Below the pieces are notes generated by a model. It was not told the DNA's origin, made no database searches, and worked only from the letters and a program-made list of their open reading frames with translations. DNA of 63,683 nucleotides from Paratissierella segnis (GTDB taxonomy: Bacteria > Bacillota > Clostridia > Tissierellales > Tissierellaceae), in assembly GCF_014385195.1 (NCBI RefSeq), contig NZ_JACRTG010000026.1:1-63683 (forward strand). Reading direction: 5' to 3'. Within the stretch, counting starts at the first letter, position 1. Each line of letters starts with the position of its first letter. The translations under genes and the position numbers were made by a program. This document shows, in pieces, positions 33,910 to 42,640 of the stretch.

Positions 33910-34251
33910 ATGTATAGAGATTACCCGGAGATTTATTACAGAGTTTATCCTAAGATAATTCAAACAATAAACTCACATTTAGGAGAGGATTATTCAATTG
34001 ACAATATTTCAGAAGATGAGCTGGATGCTATGATTGATGAAGTTTTTTATAAAACGGCAAAAGAATGTCCTGAGCTCTATCAGGACCCGAGTGAAAGAAA
34101 AGGCAAGGGAAGAATAAGATCAGCTCAGAGACCGTTTTATGGGAGGGGAAGAATTACAAGAGACTTAATTGCCATATTCCTAATCAGTGAGTTGTTAAGA
34201 AGAAATAATTACGGGCAGTATCCTTTTAATCCATATTATTATCCGCTATAA
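33910..34251 (+). CDS. Small conserved protein of unknown function
   Basis: A 113-residue protein with no signal peptide. An acidic N-terminal half (YRVYPKIIQTINSHLGEDY, ISEDELDAMIDEVFYK) is followed by a basic Arg/Gly stretch (KGKGRIRSAQRPFYGRGR) and a Tyr/Pro-rich end (YGQYPFNPYYYPL). The tail recalls small coat-like proteins, but I recognise no family. GGGGAGG is spaced well before the ATG. It is followed at once by a terminator. Confidence 0.7.
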   Translation: MYRDYPEIYYRVYPKIIQTINSHLGEDYSIDNISEDELDAMIDEVFYKTAKECPELYQDPSERKGKGRIRSAQRPFYGRGRITRDLIAIFLISELLRRNNYGQYPFNPYYYPL

Positions 34252-34280
34252 TAGGCTGTTAGCAGCCTATTTGGTTTTTG
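34251..34280 (+). terminator. Terminator
   Basis: ATAGGCTG (34251-34258), loop TTAG, CAGCCTAT (34263-34270), then TTGGTTTTTG. The stem begins at the last base of the preceding stop. Confidence 0.85.
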
Positions 34281-34310
34281 TAATTTATTTGTCATTTATT
34301 ATTAATTGAT

Positions 34311-34339
34311 TTGTAACTATTGGGGTAAGAATGTATAAT
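34311..34339 (+). promoter_or_regulatory. Sigma-A promoter of the deacetylase/two-component operon
   Basis: TTGTAA (34311-34316), 17-bp spacer, TATAAT (34334-34339), about 46 bases before the deacetylase start. Confidence 0.6.
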
Positions 34340-34384
34340 AAGATTGAGTTGAGTAATCTATGACATAAATAAGGGGCGCTTAAT

Positions 34385-35317
34385 ATGAAGAAACGAAAAT
34401 TATTTAAGAAGGGGTTTGTAACTATATCCATTATTTTAGGAGCAGTGTTTATTGGGAATTTGTCATTAAATTTTGGAATATCGAATATTTTTAAAAAAAA
34501 TGTTGTTGAAGCTGTTGATATTGTTGACACTTTAGGAATAATGTTGGATAATAATCCTATTAATGTCCTTATAAATAGAGAGATTAAATTGATAGAAGAA
34601 GAAAAAGCCAAGGAAGCGCTGGAAAAAAAGAGAATTGAAATGGCTAAAAAGTTAGAAATCGAAGAACAAGAAAAATTTGATCAAGGTAATAACAGTGAGG
34701 ATTCAGAGGATAAAAGAAAAACGGATGGTAAAATTGCATATCTTACATTTGATGACGGACCTTCATTGACAGTTACTCCCAGGATTTTAGATATACTTGA
34801 TGAATATGATATAAAGGCCACATTTTTTGTCATAGGGAGAATGGCGGAAAAACATCCTGAAATGTTGCAAAGAATATATCAAAAGGGTCATAGCATTGGG
34901 AATCACTCATATTCGCATAATTATAGCTATATATATAAGAACACTTCCAATTTTATAGGGGAGATCAATAAAACAAATGATATTTTGAAAGATGTGTTAG
35001 GGGAAGATTTTGATTCGAAACTCATTAGATTTCCGGGAGGTTCCTTTGGCAAAGATGGTAAGTTCATAAAAGCTGCTGTTGATGCCGGGTATAAGTATTA
35101 TGATTGGAATTCATTAAATGGGGATGCTGAAGGCAAAAGATTTTCTAAAGATAGATTAATAAAAAGATTTAAGGATACTTCAAAGAATAAAAAGAAACTT
35201 ATAGTTTTAATGCATGATACAGATGCAAAAGACACAACTGCTGATGCCTTAAGCGATATTATAGAATATTTAATAAACCAAGGTTATGAATTTGATAAAT
35301 TAGAAAATTATGAATAG
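34385..35317 (+). CDS. Polysaccharide deacetylase (CE4, NodB fold), membrane-anchored
   Basis: A 310-residue protein. An N-terminal signal anchor (FVTISIILGAVFIGNLSL) is followed by a charged, partly coiled linker (EEEKAKEALEKKRIEMAKKL) and a NodB domain from about residue 118. Motif 1 is YLTFDDGPS with the catalytic and metal aspartates, motif 2 is HSIGNHSYSH with the two metal histidines, motif 3 RFPGGSFG, and the late histidine is in LIVLMHDT. It acts outside on peptidoglycan N-acetyl sugars, probably giving lysozyme resistance or shaping the wall. The next three genes are packed tightly, suggesting one operon. Confidence 0.9.
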   Translation: MKKRKLFKKGFVTISIILGAVFIGNLSLNFGISNIFKKNVVEAVDIVDTLGIMLDNNPINVLINREIKLIEEEKAKEALEKKRIEMAKKLEIEEQEKFDQGNNSEDSEDKRKTDGKIAYLTFDDGPSLTVTPRILDILDEYDIKATFFVIGRMAEKHPEMLQRIYQKGHSIGNHSYSHNYSYIYKNTSNFIGEINKTNDILKDVLGEDFDSKLIRFPGGSFGKDGKFIKAAVDAGYKYYDWNSLNGDAEGKRFSKDRLIKRFKDTSKNKKKLIVLMHDTDAKDTTADALSDIIEYLINQGYEFDKLENYE

Positions 35318-35327
35318 GATGAAGGCA

Positions 35328-36014
35328 ATGGATAAGACTGTATTGATAGTTGAAGATGAAGACTCCATAAGAAAATTTGTTAAGATAAACCTAGATAGAG
35401 CCGGATTTATCGTTAAAGAAGCCTCTACGGGAGAAGAAGGAATTGACATTGCTAGGCAGGGAGAGATAGATATAGTCGTATTGGATATAATGATGCCCGG
35501 TATAGATGGCTATGAAGTCTGCAAAATCTTAAGAAAAGAGTTCCCTGATATAGGCATTATAATGCTTACGGCAAAGAGTCAAGACATTGACAAAATCATG
35601 GGTTTGGAATATGGCACAGATGATTATTTAACAAAGCCATTTAATCCAATGGAATTGGTGCTTAGGGTAAAATCCTTAGCAAGAAGATTGGATGTAGCAG
35701 ACGATGATGACCATAGTATACTGGTAATCAAACCGTTTAAGATTGATAAATATTCCAGAAAATTTTTCAAAGAGGATCAAGAGATAGAACTTACACCTAC
35801 GGAATATCAAATAGCTAAATTGTTTATGGAAAATCCCGGGAGAGCATTTAAAAGAGATGAGATATTAAATATTGTATGGGGATATGACTTTGTTGGAGAT
35901 TCTAAAATTGTAGATGTAAATATTAGAAGGTTAAGGTCAAAAATAGAGCTGGATTCAAGCAATCCCACTTATATTGAGACAGTATGGGGCATAGGTTATA
36001 GGTGGAAAAGTTGA
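35328..36014 (+). CDS. OmpR/PhoB family response regulator
   Basis: A 228-residue two-domain regulator. The receiver has VLIVEDEDSIRKFV, the phospho-acceptor aspartate in IVVLDIMMPG, the Thr in IMLTAKS and the Lys in LTKPFNP. The winged-helix DNA-binding domain ends with VDVNIRRLRSKIE and TVWGIGYRW. ATG 35328 is the third of three in-frame ATGs (35310, 35319, 35328) and fits family length best, with AGGATGAAGG upstream. It lies 15 bases ahead of its kinase and just after the deacetylase gene. Confidence 0.93.
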   Translation: MDKTVLIVEDEDSIRKFVKINLDRAGFIVKEASTGEEGIDIARQGEIDIVVLDIMMPGIDGYEVCKILRKEFPDIGIIMLTAKSQDIDKIMGLEYGTDDYLTKPFNPMELVLRVKSLARRLDVADDDDHSILVIKPFKIDKYSRKFFKEDQEIELTPTEYQIAKLFMENPGRAFKRDEILNIVWGYDFVGDSKIVDVNIRRLRSKIELDSSNPTYIETVWGIGYRWKS

Positions 36015-36029
36015 AATTGGGAGATATAG

Positions 36030-37430
36030 ATGAAAAAAAGTATTAAGAGTAGACTAGTTAGTAGCTTTATGTTGGTAATTCTTATAACGGTTTTAATATT
36101 GGAAGTAGTCCTTATAAATGGGATTAAGAGCTATTATTACAAAAATGTGGAGGACATACTATCAAATCAGATAGAGTTTTCCACAAAATTTTATTATAGG
36201 TATTTTTCGTCCACCCCTTTAGAAGATGCAGTTATAGATGATATAGATATATTTTGGCAGCATACCAACGCTCAAGTTCAGGTATTAACCGTAGATGGTG
36301 AACTTCTTGCGGATTCCCTTGGCATTAGCAGTGATGATGATTATAAATATCCCGATATAGAGAAAGCCATTGAAACTGGAAAGGGAGTATGGGTGGGAAA
36401 TGTAGCATATGATAAAGCGCCTATAATGGCGGTTTCAAGACCTTTAGTATCCCAAGGAAAAACGATTGGAATTATAAGATTTATTTCTTCGCTAGAAAAA
36501 ACAAATGAAACTATAAATCAAATCAATAAATTTCTTATTGCAACAGGGATATTGGTTATCATAACTTCGGGTTTGGTTAGCTTATTTCTTGCAAATTCAA
36601 TTATTAAGCCTCTAAAAGAAGTAACAGCAGTTGCTGAAAAAATGGCTGACGGGCAGTTTAAGGTAAGAAGCAATTTAAAGCCGAATGATGAAATTGGACA
36701 GCTGGCAAAAACATTAAATTATATGGCAGATGAAATACTTAGAAAAGAACAAATAAAAAATGATTTTATCTCATCGGTGTCCCATGAGTTAAGAACTCCG
36801 TTGACCTCAATAAAAGGGTGGGCTATAACGCTAAAATCCGGGGATGATATAGATAAAGAACTATTGATGGATGGTTTGGGGATTATAGAGGCCGAAAGCG
36901 ACAGACTGACACTTATGGTTGAAGAACTCTTAGATTTTTCTAGGTTTACATCAGGTCGAATAAGGTTGGAGAAAGAGCAATTTGATATAAAAGATACATT
37001 GGAAATGATAGGAAGACAGTTAACTCCAAGATCAGAAAGTTTAAAAATTGACTTCAAGGTCGATATAGATGATAATATTACCTTTATGATAGGCGATAAA
37101 AATAGAATAAAACAGGTACTTATAAATATCTTGGATAATTCATTTAAATTTACCGACGAAGGTGGAAATGTAAGTTTAAAGGCATATAAGGATAGTGAAT
37201 CAATATTTATTGAAATAGAAGATACTGGTATGGGCATTAATGAGATTGATTTGCCAAATGTCAAGGAAAAATTTTATAAGGGTAAAAACAGCAAATCTCA
37301 TAGTGGAATTGGATTATCTATTGCTGATGAAATAGTAAACTTGCATGGTGGAACCTTTGATATTGAATCAGAATTAGGAAGAGGAACAAAAGTCACCATT
37401 AAGCTTCCACTAGAGGAGGAAAAGTCATGA
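36030..37430 (+). CDS. HAMP sensor histidine kinase
   Basis: A 466-residue membrane kinase. Two membrane helices (about residues 11-31 and 170-190) bracket a roughly 135-residue extracytoplasmic sensor, followed by HAMP (IIKPLKEVTAVAEKMADGQF), the H box SVSHELRTPLTSIKGW with His at about 252, the N box VLINILDNSFKF, G1 IEDTGMGI, and G2 SGIGLSIADEIV. It should phosphorylate the regulator encoded just upstream. Its stop overlaps the start of the lipoprotein gene by four bases. The sensed signal is unknown; the operon suggests cell-envelope state. Confidence 0.93.
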   Translation: MKKSIKSRLVSSFMLVILITVLILEVVLINGIKSYYYKNVEDILSNQIEFSTKFYYRYFSSTPLEDAVIDDIDIFWQHTNAQVQVLTVDGELLADSLGISSDDDYKYPDIEKAIETGKGVWVGNVAYDKAPIMAVSRPLVSQGKTIGIIRFISSLEKTNETINQINKFLIATGILVIITSGLVSLFLANSIIKPLKEVTAVAEKMADGQFKVRSNLKPNDEIGQLAKTLNYMADEILRKEQIKNDFISSVSHELRTPLTSIKGWAITLKSGDDIDKELLMDGLGIIEAESDRLTLMVEELLDFSRFTSGRIRLEKEQFDIKDTLEMIGRQLTPRSESLKIDFKVDIDDNITFMIGDKNRIKQVLINILDNSFKFTDEGGNVSLKAYKDSESIFIEIEDTGMGINEIDLPNVKEKFYKGKNSKSHSGIGLSIADEIVNLHGGTFDIESELGRGTKVTIKLPLEEEKS

Positions 37431-38947
37431 AAAAAATTATATTAATTATGCTTGTTTTAATGATTCTATTAGTTCTACCTTCCTGCGGTGTTAGAGATGG
37501 AGAGGTAGATGATAGAATAGTTGCACCAAATAACAACATGCCGCCGATACAAGGTAAATGGGTAATAGAAGAAGAAATGGAACCTATCAATAGTACAAAA
37601 AACAAAGATGCGGACTCTATAATTGGTGAAGAGGCATTGTTTCACAAAGATGGAGCCGTATTGGGCAAATCATATACGCTTAAACCTTCTTTTAAGCTTA
37701 AAAAGGTAAAAACCTACGATTATCTGCTGTATAAATATAAAACCAGCCCCAGTAATTTGGGAATTACAGACGAAAAAATTCAAGTCATCACTGTAATGGA
37801 TGATAATAAATATTTTAATGAATTTATAAAATATAGTGATTCCGTTATGTTTGTAAATATAGAAGACCATTTTTATAAGATGGTAAAAACTGTAGACGAA
37901 GTAAGTATTGAAGAAATAAATAGATATATCAATGTGGAAAAGAGTATGCTTAAAACGTTTGGGGCTGTAGAAGAAGAGGATTTGCAAACAGGAGTATTGC
38001 TGGGATTAAAGATTCCAATTTTTGATGAAAAAAACCAAGTCCCTAAATGGGATTATAAAACCATATGGATAAACAGTCAAAATAAGGAAATAACGGATAT
38101 ATATGAATTGGATCAATTGCTGGTACCTAGGAAAAATGGATTTTGGGTAATCGACAGTGTTAGAGATTCAAATAATGGTGCAGTAAATGATGAATTGATA
38201 GCAACTCCGCAGTTTAAACTAAAAGAAAACCTCGCTACTTTGGATGATAGAGAAGAATATTTTGGAATATTTGGAATAAGAGGAGAATTTTCTCAAAGCA
38301 ATATCAGCTTGCCTAGTATCTTAAAAAATATTCTCTTTGTAGGAAATGATTATATATCAGTTGAAAATACGGATTTGGATAGAAACTCAAGAAAAACATT
38401 ACAGGTATATGCTATTGACAATTTGAGTGAGAAAAAACCAATAAAGCTATCCGATTTAATCGGAGATGAGGGGATGGATATTTTTTATGAAGGGGCAAGC
38501 AGCGTTGTAAGTTTAGATAATTCCATCATACCAAATGAAGAGAATGTAGGCGTAATAAGAAGAAATGGATTTTGGACGTTGAAAGGTAGAATAAACTATA
38601 AGCAAAACGACGAAGAACTATATAAGGATTTCAATATAAAGGCAATTCCTCCAAAGGAAATGGTTAGTTTTGACGAATTGTCTATACCATGGGATGCAAT
38701 TAGAATTATGATACCGGATGTTGTAGATGTGTTTTCATCTCCAAATGAGGAATTTATAGTAGTTATAACCAGTTCCCATCTTGTAATATATTCAATGCAA
38801 GATGAAGGAATAGTAAATAGCCCTATTGCTAGAATTAAGCTTCCTTATGATTCAAAGATTATAATGTCCGAATGGGCTGTTGGGAGGTATTCGAATATAT
38901 GGCAAGAGGAAGTTATAAAAAAAGATGGAGTAAAATTGGAATATTAA
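37427..38947 (+). CDS. Lipoprotein of unknown function in the two-component operon
   Basis: A 506-residue extracytoplasmic lipoprotein. The signal peptide ends LVLPSC (lipobox-like L-P-S-C). After a short Pro/Asn linker comes PPIQGKWVIEEEM, and the body shows repeated units of the form R/K-x-NGFW-V/T-I/L (KNGFWVIDSV near residue 237, RNGFWTLKGR near 382), suggesting two or more beta-rich repeats. No enzyme motif is recognised. Overlapping the kinase gene by four bases (ATGA), it could be an accessory sensor that modulates the kinase, by analogy with other lipoprotein-kinase pairs; this is inference. Confidence 0.75.
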   Translation: MKKIILIMLVLMILLVLPSCGVRDGEVDDRIVAPNNNMPPIQGKWVIEEEMEPINSTKNKDADSIIGEEALFHKDGAVLGKSYTLKPSFKLKKVKTYDYLLYKYKTSPSNLGITDEKIQVITVMDDNKYFNEFIKYSDSVMFVNIEDHFYKMVKTVDEVSIEEINRYINVEKSMLKTFGAVEEEDLQTGVLLGLKIPIFDEKNQVPKWDYKTIWINSQNKEITDIYELDQLLVPRKNGFWVIDSVRDSNNGAVNDELIATPQFKLKENLATLDDREEYFGIFGIRGEFSQSNISLPSILKNILFVGNDYISVENTDLDRNSRKTLQVYAIDNLSEKKPIKLSDLIGDEGMDIFYEGASSVVSLDNSIIPNEENVGVIRRNGFWTLKGRINYKQNDEELYKDFNIKAIPPKEMVSFDELSIPWDAIRIMIPDVVDVFSSPNEEFIVVITSSHLVIYSMQDEGIVNSPIARIKLPYDSKIIMSEWAVGRYSNIWQEEVIKKDGVKLEY

Positions 38948-38979
38948 TACTTGGGGTCTAATTATAATGACCCTAAGTA
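38948..38979. terminator. Imperfect hairpin between convergent genes
   Basis: TACTTGGGGTC (38948-38958) pairs with GACCCTAAGTA (38969-38979) with one mismatch. It overlaps the glpP stop on the minus strand. T tracts are weak on both sides. Confidence 0.5.
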
Positions 38980-39542
38980 TAAAGATGCCACATATTAATA
39001 TTTGAAGATGAAACAGCTATTGCACCTGCACTTAAGCTGTTTTCAATATCTTTCGATCGTGAAATCAGGCCGCTGCTTATTATAGGGATTTTCAATTCGG
39101 TGGAAAAAGTTTTTATAACTTCATTAATAATTCCAGGCAATATTTCTATGCAATTGGGACGTAAACTTCTAATGGAATTTAAGCCTTCGTTTAGAGAGTT
39201 TGTATCATATATTAAAATCCTTTCAATTGTAAAAACCCCCATATCTTTACACAATTTTATTAGATTTTTTTTTCTTGTGATAATACCATCTAAGTATATA
39301 TTTTTTATAATATACTCAAGCCCCCATGTATCCTTAGAAAACCCATCAATTGCATCAACATATATGAACAGATCTTTGTCATTATTTTTAACCCTTTGAG
39401 AGATTTCTTTTAAATTGAAAATATTGCCTGTCAATAAGAATATATTATCACAAGGTGATTCTATTGCTAATTCTAAATTGTCTAAATTGTTAACTGACGC
39501 AATTATTGGATAAGACTCCAGTTTCTCATATGACAGAGTCAT
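38973..39542 (-). CDS. glpP: Glycerol-3-phosphate responsive antiterminator
   Basis: A 189-residue GlpP/G3P-antiterminator protein with a TIM-barrel-like fold: YPIIASVNNLDNLELAIE, NIFLLTGNIFNL, LFIYVDAIDGFSKD, DGIITRKKNLIKLCKDMG, EILPGIINEV and IPIISSGLISRSKDIENSL. In Bacillus the protein binds the glp leader RNA with glycerol-3-phosphate and prevents termination. ATG 39542 is preferred to TTG 39560 because GAGTGATAAT precedes it and it follows the GIY-YIG stop by four bases. No glp structural gene lies here apart from a DUF1667 remnant at 587. Confidence 0.9.
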   Translation of the reverse strand: MTLSYEKLESYPIIASVNNLDNLELAIESPCDNIFLLTGNIFNLKEISQRVKNNDKDLFIYVDAIDGFSKDTWGLEYIIKNIYLDGIITRKKNLIKLCKDMGVFTIERILIYDTNSLNEGLNSIRSLRPNCIEILPGIINEVIKTFSTELKIPIISSGLISRSKDIENSLSAGAIAVSSSNINMWHLYT

Positions 39543-39546
39543 ATTA

Positions 39547-39789
39547 TCACTCGCTTTCAATTAGTTTGAATTTTTTCTTTCTTGGAAGACTTTTAATAAA
39601 TGCTTCTCTTCTCAATGCTTCGCCTTTAGTATTATATTTTTCAAGGTAGACAAGTTCGACAGGGGTTCTTCCTCTGGTATATTTTGCTCCGGTTCCGGAA
39701 TTATGATTTTCAAGTCTTTTTTCTATATCTATGGTATATCCTGTATACAACGTATTGTCACTGCATTTAACTATATATACATAATACAT
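39547..39789 (-). CDS. GIY-YIG domain protein (UPF0213/YhbQ-like)
   Basis: An 80-residue single-domain GIY-YIG protein. YYVYIVKCSDNTLYTGYT holds the two motif strands, then the catalytic-type arginine in EKRLENHNSG, the lysine-tyrosine of GAKYTRGR and the glutamate in ALRREAFIKSL. YhbQ homologues have been reported to have nuclease activity on branched or damaged DNA; the role in this organism is unknown. It lies four bases after recX and four before glpP, in one tight minus-strand operon. Confidence 0.9.
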   Translation of the reverse strand: MYYVYIVKCSDNTLYTGYTIDIEKRLENHNSGTGAKYTRGRTPVELVYLEKYNTKGEALRREAFIKSLPRKKKFKLIESE

Positions 39790-39793
39790 ATCT

Positions 39794-40414
39794 TTACCCT
39801 TGGTTTAAAGTATCACGCAATACTTTAGAAACAATATCATAAGGATAACCCTTTCGATGTAAGTAGCCCCCTAATTTTCTATAGATTGCAGCATATTCTT
39901 GTCCTTCGTATGATTTCAATTTTTTTTCTGCCAATTTCATTGCATTCTTATATTGGTATTCTTCACCCATATCCAATTCTCTGTCGATAATCTCCTTTGT
40001 GATACCCTTATTCAGCAATTCATATTTAATTCTTTCACTGCCGTAATTATTTAAATTTACTTTATCATTTATAAAACTTCTGGTGAATTCAATATCATTT
40101 ATATAATTATTATTTTTACAGTATTCCATTGTTTTTTCTATATAGAATTCGTCAAAACCTTTTCGCTTTAAACTTCTAACAAGCTCTTCTTCCGTTCTTT
40201 GTCTATAGGTTAATAGTTTTAAAGCATAATTTATTGACTTGGTTAATTCTTCCGCTAATAAAATATCTTGAATAAATTCATCATCAACATCATCACCAAT
40301 TTTTAGATCATATTTGTATTTTAACTCCTCCGAAAGTCCAAATGCAAATTTATCGTCAACATATATATTTACGCGTTTTTTATATTTCTGAGGTTTTATA
40401 TCTGTTATTTTCAT
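39794..40414 (-). CDS. recX: RecX family regulator of RecA
   Basis: A 206-residue helical protein. The three-helix repeats typical of RecX are visible: NYALKLLTYRQRTEEELVRSL, then GFDEFYIEKTMEYCKNN and YGSERIKYELLNKGI, with an N-terminal KRVNIYVDDKFAFGL extension common in Firmicutes. RecX binds RecA filaments and limits or modulates recombination. recA is not in the window. It is the second gene of the minus-strand operon, 14 bases after the PspC gene. Confidence 0.9.
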   Translation of the reverse strand: MKITDIKPQKYKKRVNIYVDDKFAFGLSEELKYKYDLKIGDDVDDEFIQDILLAEELTKSINYALKLLTYRQRTEEELVRSLKRKGFDEFYIEKTMEYCKNNNYINDIEFTRSFINDKVNLNNYGSERIKYELLNKGITKEIIDRELDMGEEYQYKNAMKLAEKKLKSYEGQEYAAIYRKLGGYLHRKGYPYDIVSKVLRDTLNQG

Positions 40415-40428
40415 AAAAATCAGCCTTT

Positions 40429-40821
40429 CTATTTTTCGCTGTTTCGGTTAAAAAGTATATATATGCCCAATAATATAAGCAATACCGGCCAAAATTTGGA
40501 TAAATCTCTTATCATAAAACTAAATCTTGGGAATATTACTTTAGCTAAGAGGAAAGCTCCAAGCAGAACAAGACCGATGCCTATAAATAAAGAAGTATTA
40601 TTATTTGCACTATAATTTTCATCATCTTGATATATGACGTCATCATCTTCAGGCATTACGACACCACAGATTATATATGCGATTCCAAATGTACCGAAAG
40701 ATGCAAAGCTTAGTACTAGCCAAATAATTCTAACTATTGCAGGATCAATGTTAAAATATTCGGCAAAACCGGCGCATACACCCATTAAAACTTTATTTCT
40801 GGAACGTTTTAACTTTTTCAT
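40429..40821 (-). CDS. PspC domain membrane protein
   Basis: A 130-residue membrane protein. Residues 1-58 are a PspC domain (RSRNKVLMGVCAGFAEYFNI, IVRIIWLVLSF, IAYIICGVVMPED). After an acidic linker there are two more helices (LFIGIGLVLLGAFLLAKVIF; FWPVLLILLGIYILF), as in small PspC/LiaF-related proteins. PspC proteins take part in envelope-stress responses. It starts the pspC-recX-giy-glpP operon and diverges from the FHA-rodA-pbp genes. Confidence 0.9.
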   Translation of the reverse strand: MKKLKRSRNKVLMGVCAGFAEYFNIDPAIVRIIWLVLSFASFGTFGIAYIICGVVMPEDDDVIYQDDENYSANNNTSLFIGIGLVLLGAFLLAKVIFPRFSFMIRDLSKFWPVLLILLGIYILFNRNSEK

Positions 40822-40950
40822 TTAAATACCTCCTATGTTATCATAAATATATATTATCAGATTTCTTACTAAAGTTAAATAGAAGCAATAAAATATTTCC
40901 AATTGGGTTCACTATGTGGTAGTATAAGTTCAAAGGAAGGAGGCATGTAA

Positions 40951-41379
40951 GTGTTTAATATATTATCGTTAGTATTCAAATACATTTTTATTATTATAAT
41001 ATATTTGTTTATTTTTAGCATAATCAGGCTAATTTATTTAGATATTGGAAATATGAATTATGATGATACAGACAATTCTGCTTATTTGAAATTGATAAAC
41101 AAGATGGAGGATTTACCATATAAGATTAGTGAATATTATACTATAGATGAAAAGCTTACTTTCGGTAGAAATCAAAGCAATGATATCTACATTAAAGACC
41201 CCTTCGTATCTAAAAGACATTTTCAAATAATTGAAGATGAAGGAGATTATTATCTGGAAGATTTAGATAGTGCTAATGGGACTTATTTAAATCAGGAAAA
41301 GATTGAGGATGTTGTCAAATTAAGAAATGGCGATATTATTAAGATTAGCAATATAGAATTTCTATTTGTAAATAAATGA
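40951..41379 (+). CDS. Membrane-anchored FHA domain protein
   Basis: A 142-residue protein. Residues 1-30 are one membrane helix (YIFIIIIYLFIFSIIRLIYL) and residues about 60-140 are an FHA domain: LTFGRNQSNDIYIKD, VSKRHFQI, LEDLDSANGTYLN and LRNGDIIKI, with the phosphothreonine-binding Arg, Ser, His and Asn all present. It should dock a phosphorylated partner at the membrane. It opens a unit with RodA/FtsW and PBP2, an arrangement like the actinobacterial fhaB-rodA-pbpA cluster. GTG start with GGAGG upstream. Confidence 0.9.
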   Translation: MFNILSLVFKYIFIIIIYLFIFSIIRLIYLDIGNMNYDDTDNSAYLKLINKMEDLPYKISEYYTIDEKLTFGRNQSNDIYIKDPFVSKRHFQIIEDEGDYYLEDLDSANGTYLNQEKIEDVVKLRNGDIIKISNIEFLFVNK

Positions 41380-41392
41380 TAGGAGAATTTTT

Positions 41393-42640
41393 ATGATTAA
41401 AAAAGGAGCTAAAAGCAGACAGCCTAGGAATTTATTATTTCTATTTGAAGCATTATCTTTGTCCTTATTATTTTTATATCAGTGGGATTCTCTCGAAAAG
41501 TCTACTTATATTACAGCAATAGGATTGGTACTTATCATATATTTGTCCAACTTCCTTTTATTGAAAATATCAGACGGAGATCAATATATTTTTTTAATAG
41601 TTACTATGCTGCTTTCCATTGGACTTATTATGATATATAGAATAGACGAAGGTCTTGGCGTTAAGCAATTGTTATGGATATCAATAGGCATATTGACATT
41701 CTATTTAACCTATTTTGTTCTAAGATATATAAAGGGTTGGAGAAATTGGGGTATTTTATATCTGGGGTTGTCATATTTATTATTTTTGTTTACCTTTGTG
41801 TTGGGCTCCAGAATAAAAGGCGCAAAAAATTGGATTAAAATAGGGGGGATTAGTTTTCAACCTGCCGAAATTACAAAATTATTATTGATTTTCATTATAG
41901 CATCATTTTACTCAAATAAAGAGAAATATAAGGATATCAAATATTCAAATTATTATTTAGTTGGTATAGTATATTCATTTATAGCTTTGCTTTTTTTACA
42001 AAAAGACCTAGGAATGGCAGTCTTATTTTATGTAATATTTTTGGCATTACAGTATATTTATGAGGAAGATAGAAAACTTATTTTCTTGAATATAGGGCTT
42101 TTTTTGGCGGGGGGTCTATTAGGTTATGTAGTCTTTGACCACGTGAAGGTAAGATTTGTTACTTGGCTGAACCCTTGGCCATATATTGATAATAAAGGAT
42201 ATCAAATCATTCAGTCATTGTTTGCCATAGCCGAAGGAGGTTTTTTTGGCACCGGGCTAGGATTGGGGCACCCATATTTTATACCTCATGCAGATACTGA
42301 TTTTATTTTTTCAGCAATCTGCGAGGAGATGGGTTTGTTCACCGGAATAGGCATTATAATGCTTTTTCTGATATTGGTTTATAGAGGTTTTAAGATAGCA
42401 TTAAGACAAAAAAATAAATTTTATAAGATTCTGGCTTTGGGTATAAGTGTATTGTTTGGAATTCAATCGATTGTGATAATAGGAGGAGTACTTAAGGTAA
42501 TTCCGTTAACTGGAATTACGTTGCCCTTTGTATCCTATGGCGGGAGTTCTATGCTCTCTAATTTTATAGCTTTAGGGGTTCTTCAAGTGGCATCAGAGGA
42601 TTTGGGATTGGAGGATGAACATTATGAAATTGGAGAATAA
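41393..42640 (+). CDS. FtsW/RodA/SpoVE family peptidoglycan glycosyltransferase
   Basis: A 415-residue protein with about ten membrane helices. SEDS motifs include VLGSRIKGAKNWIKIGGISFQPAEITKLL (in pieces), QKDLGMAVLF with the catalytic-type aspartate, GYQIIQSLFAIAEGG, FSAICEEMG and LPFVSYGGSSML. It polymerises lipid II into glycan strands. The overlapping class B PBP downstream is the obvious partner, and it is most like the RodA/FtsW pairs found with FHA genes. Which of elongation, division or sporulation it serves cannot be told. Confidence 0.92.
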   Translation: MIKKGAKSRQPRNLLFLFEALSLSLLFLYQWDSLEKSTYITAIGLVLIIYLSNFLLLKISDGDQYIFLIVTMLLSIGLIMIYRIDEGLGVKQLLWISIGILTFYLTYFVLRYIKGWRNWGILYLGLSYLLFLFTFVLGSRIKGAKNWIKIGGISFQPAEITKLLLIFIIASFYSNKEKYKDIKYSNYYLVGIVYSFIALLFLQKDLGMAVLFYVIFLALQYIYEEDRKLIFLNIGLFLAGGLLGYVVFDHVKVRFVTWLNPWPYIDNKGYQIIQSLFAIAEGGFFGTGLGLGHPYFIPHADTDFIFSAICEEMGLFTGIGIIMLFLILVYRGFKIALRQKNKFYKILALGISVLFGIQSIVIIGGVLKVIPLTGITLPFVSYGGSSMLSNFIALGVLQVASEDLGLEDEHYEIGE

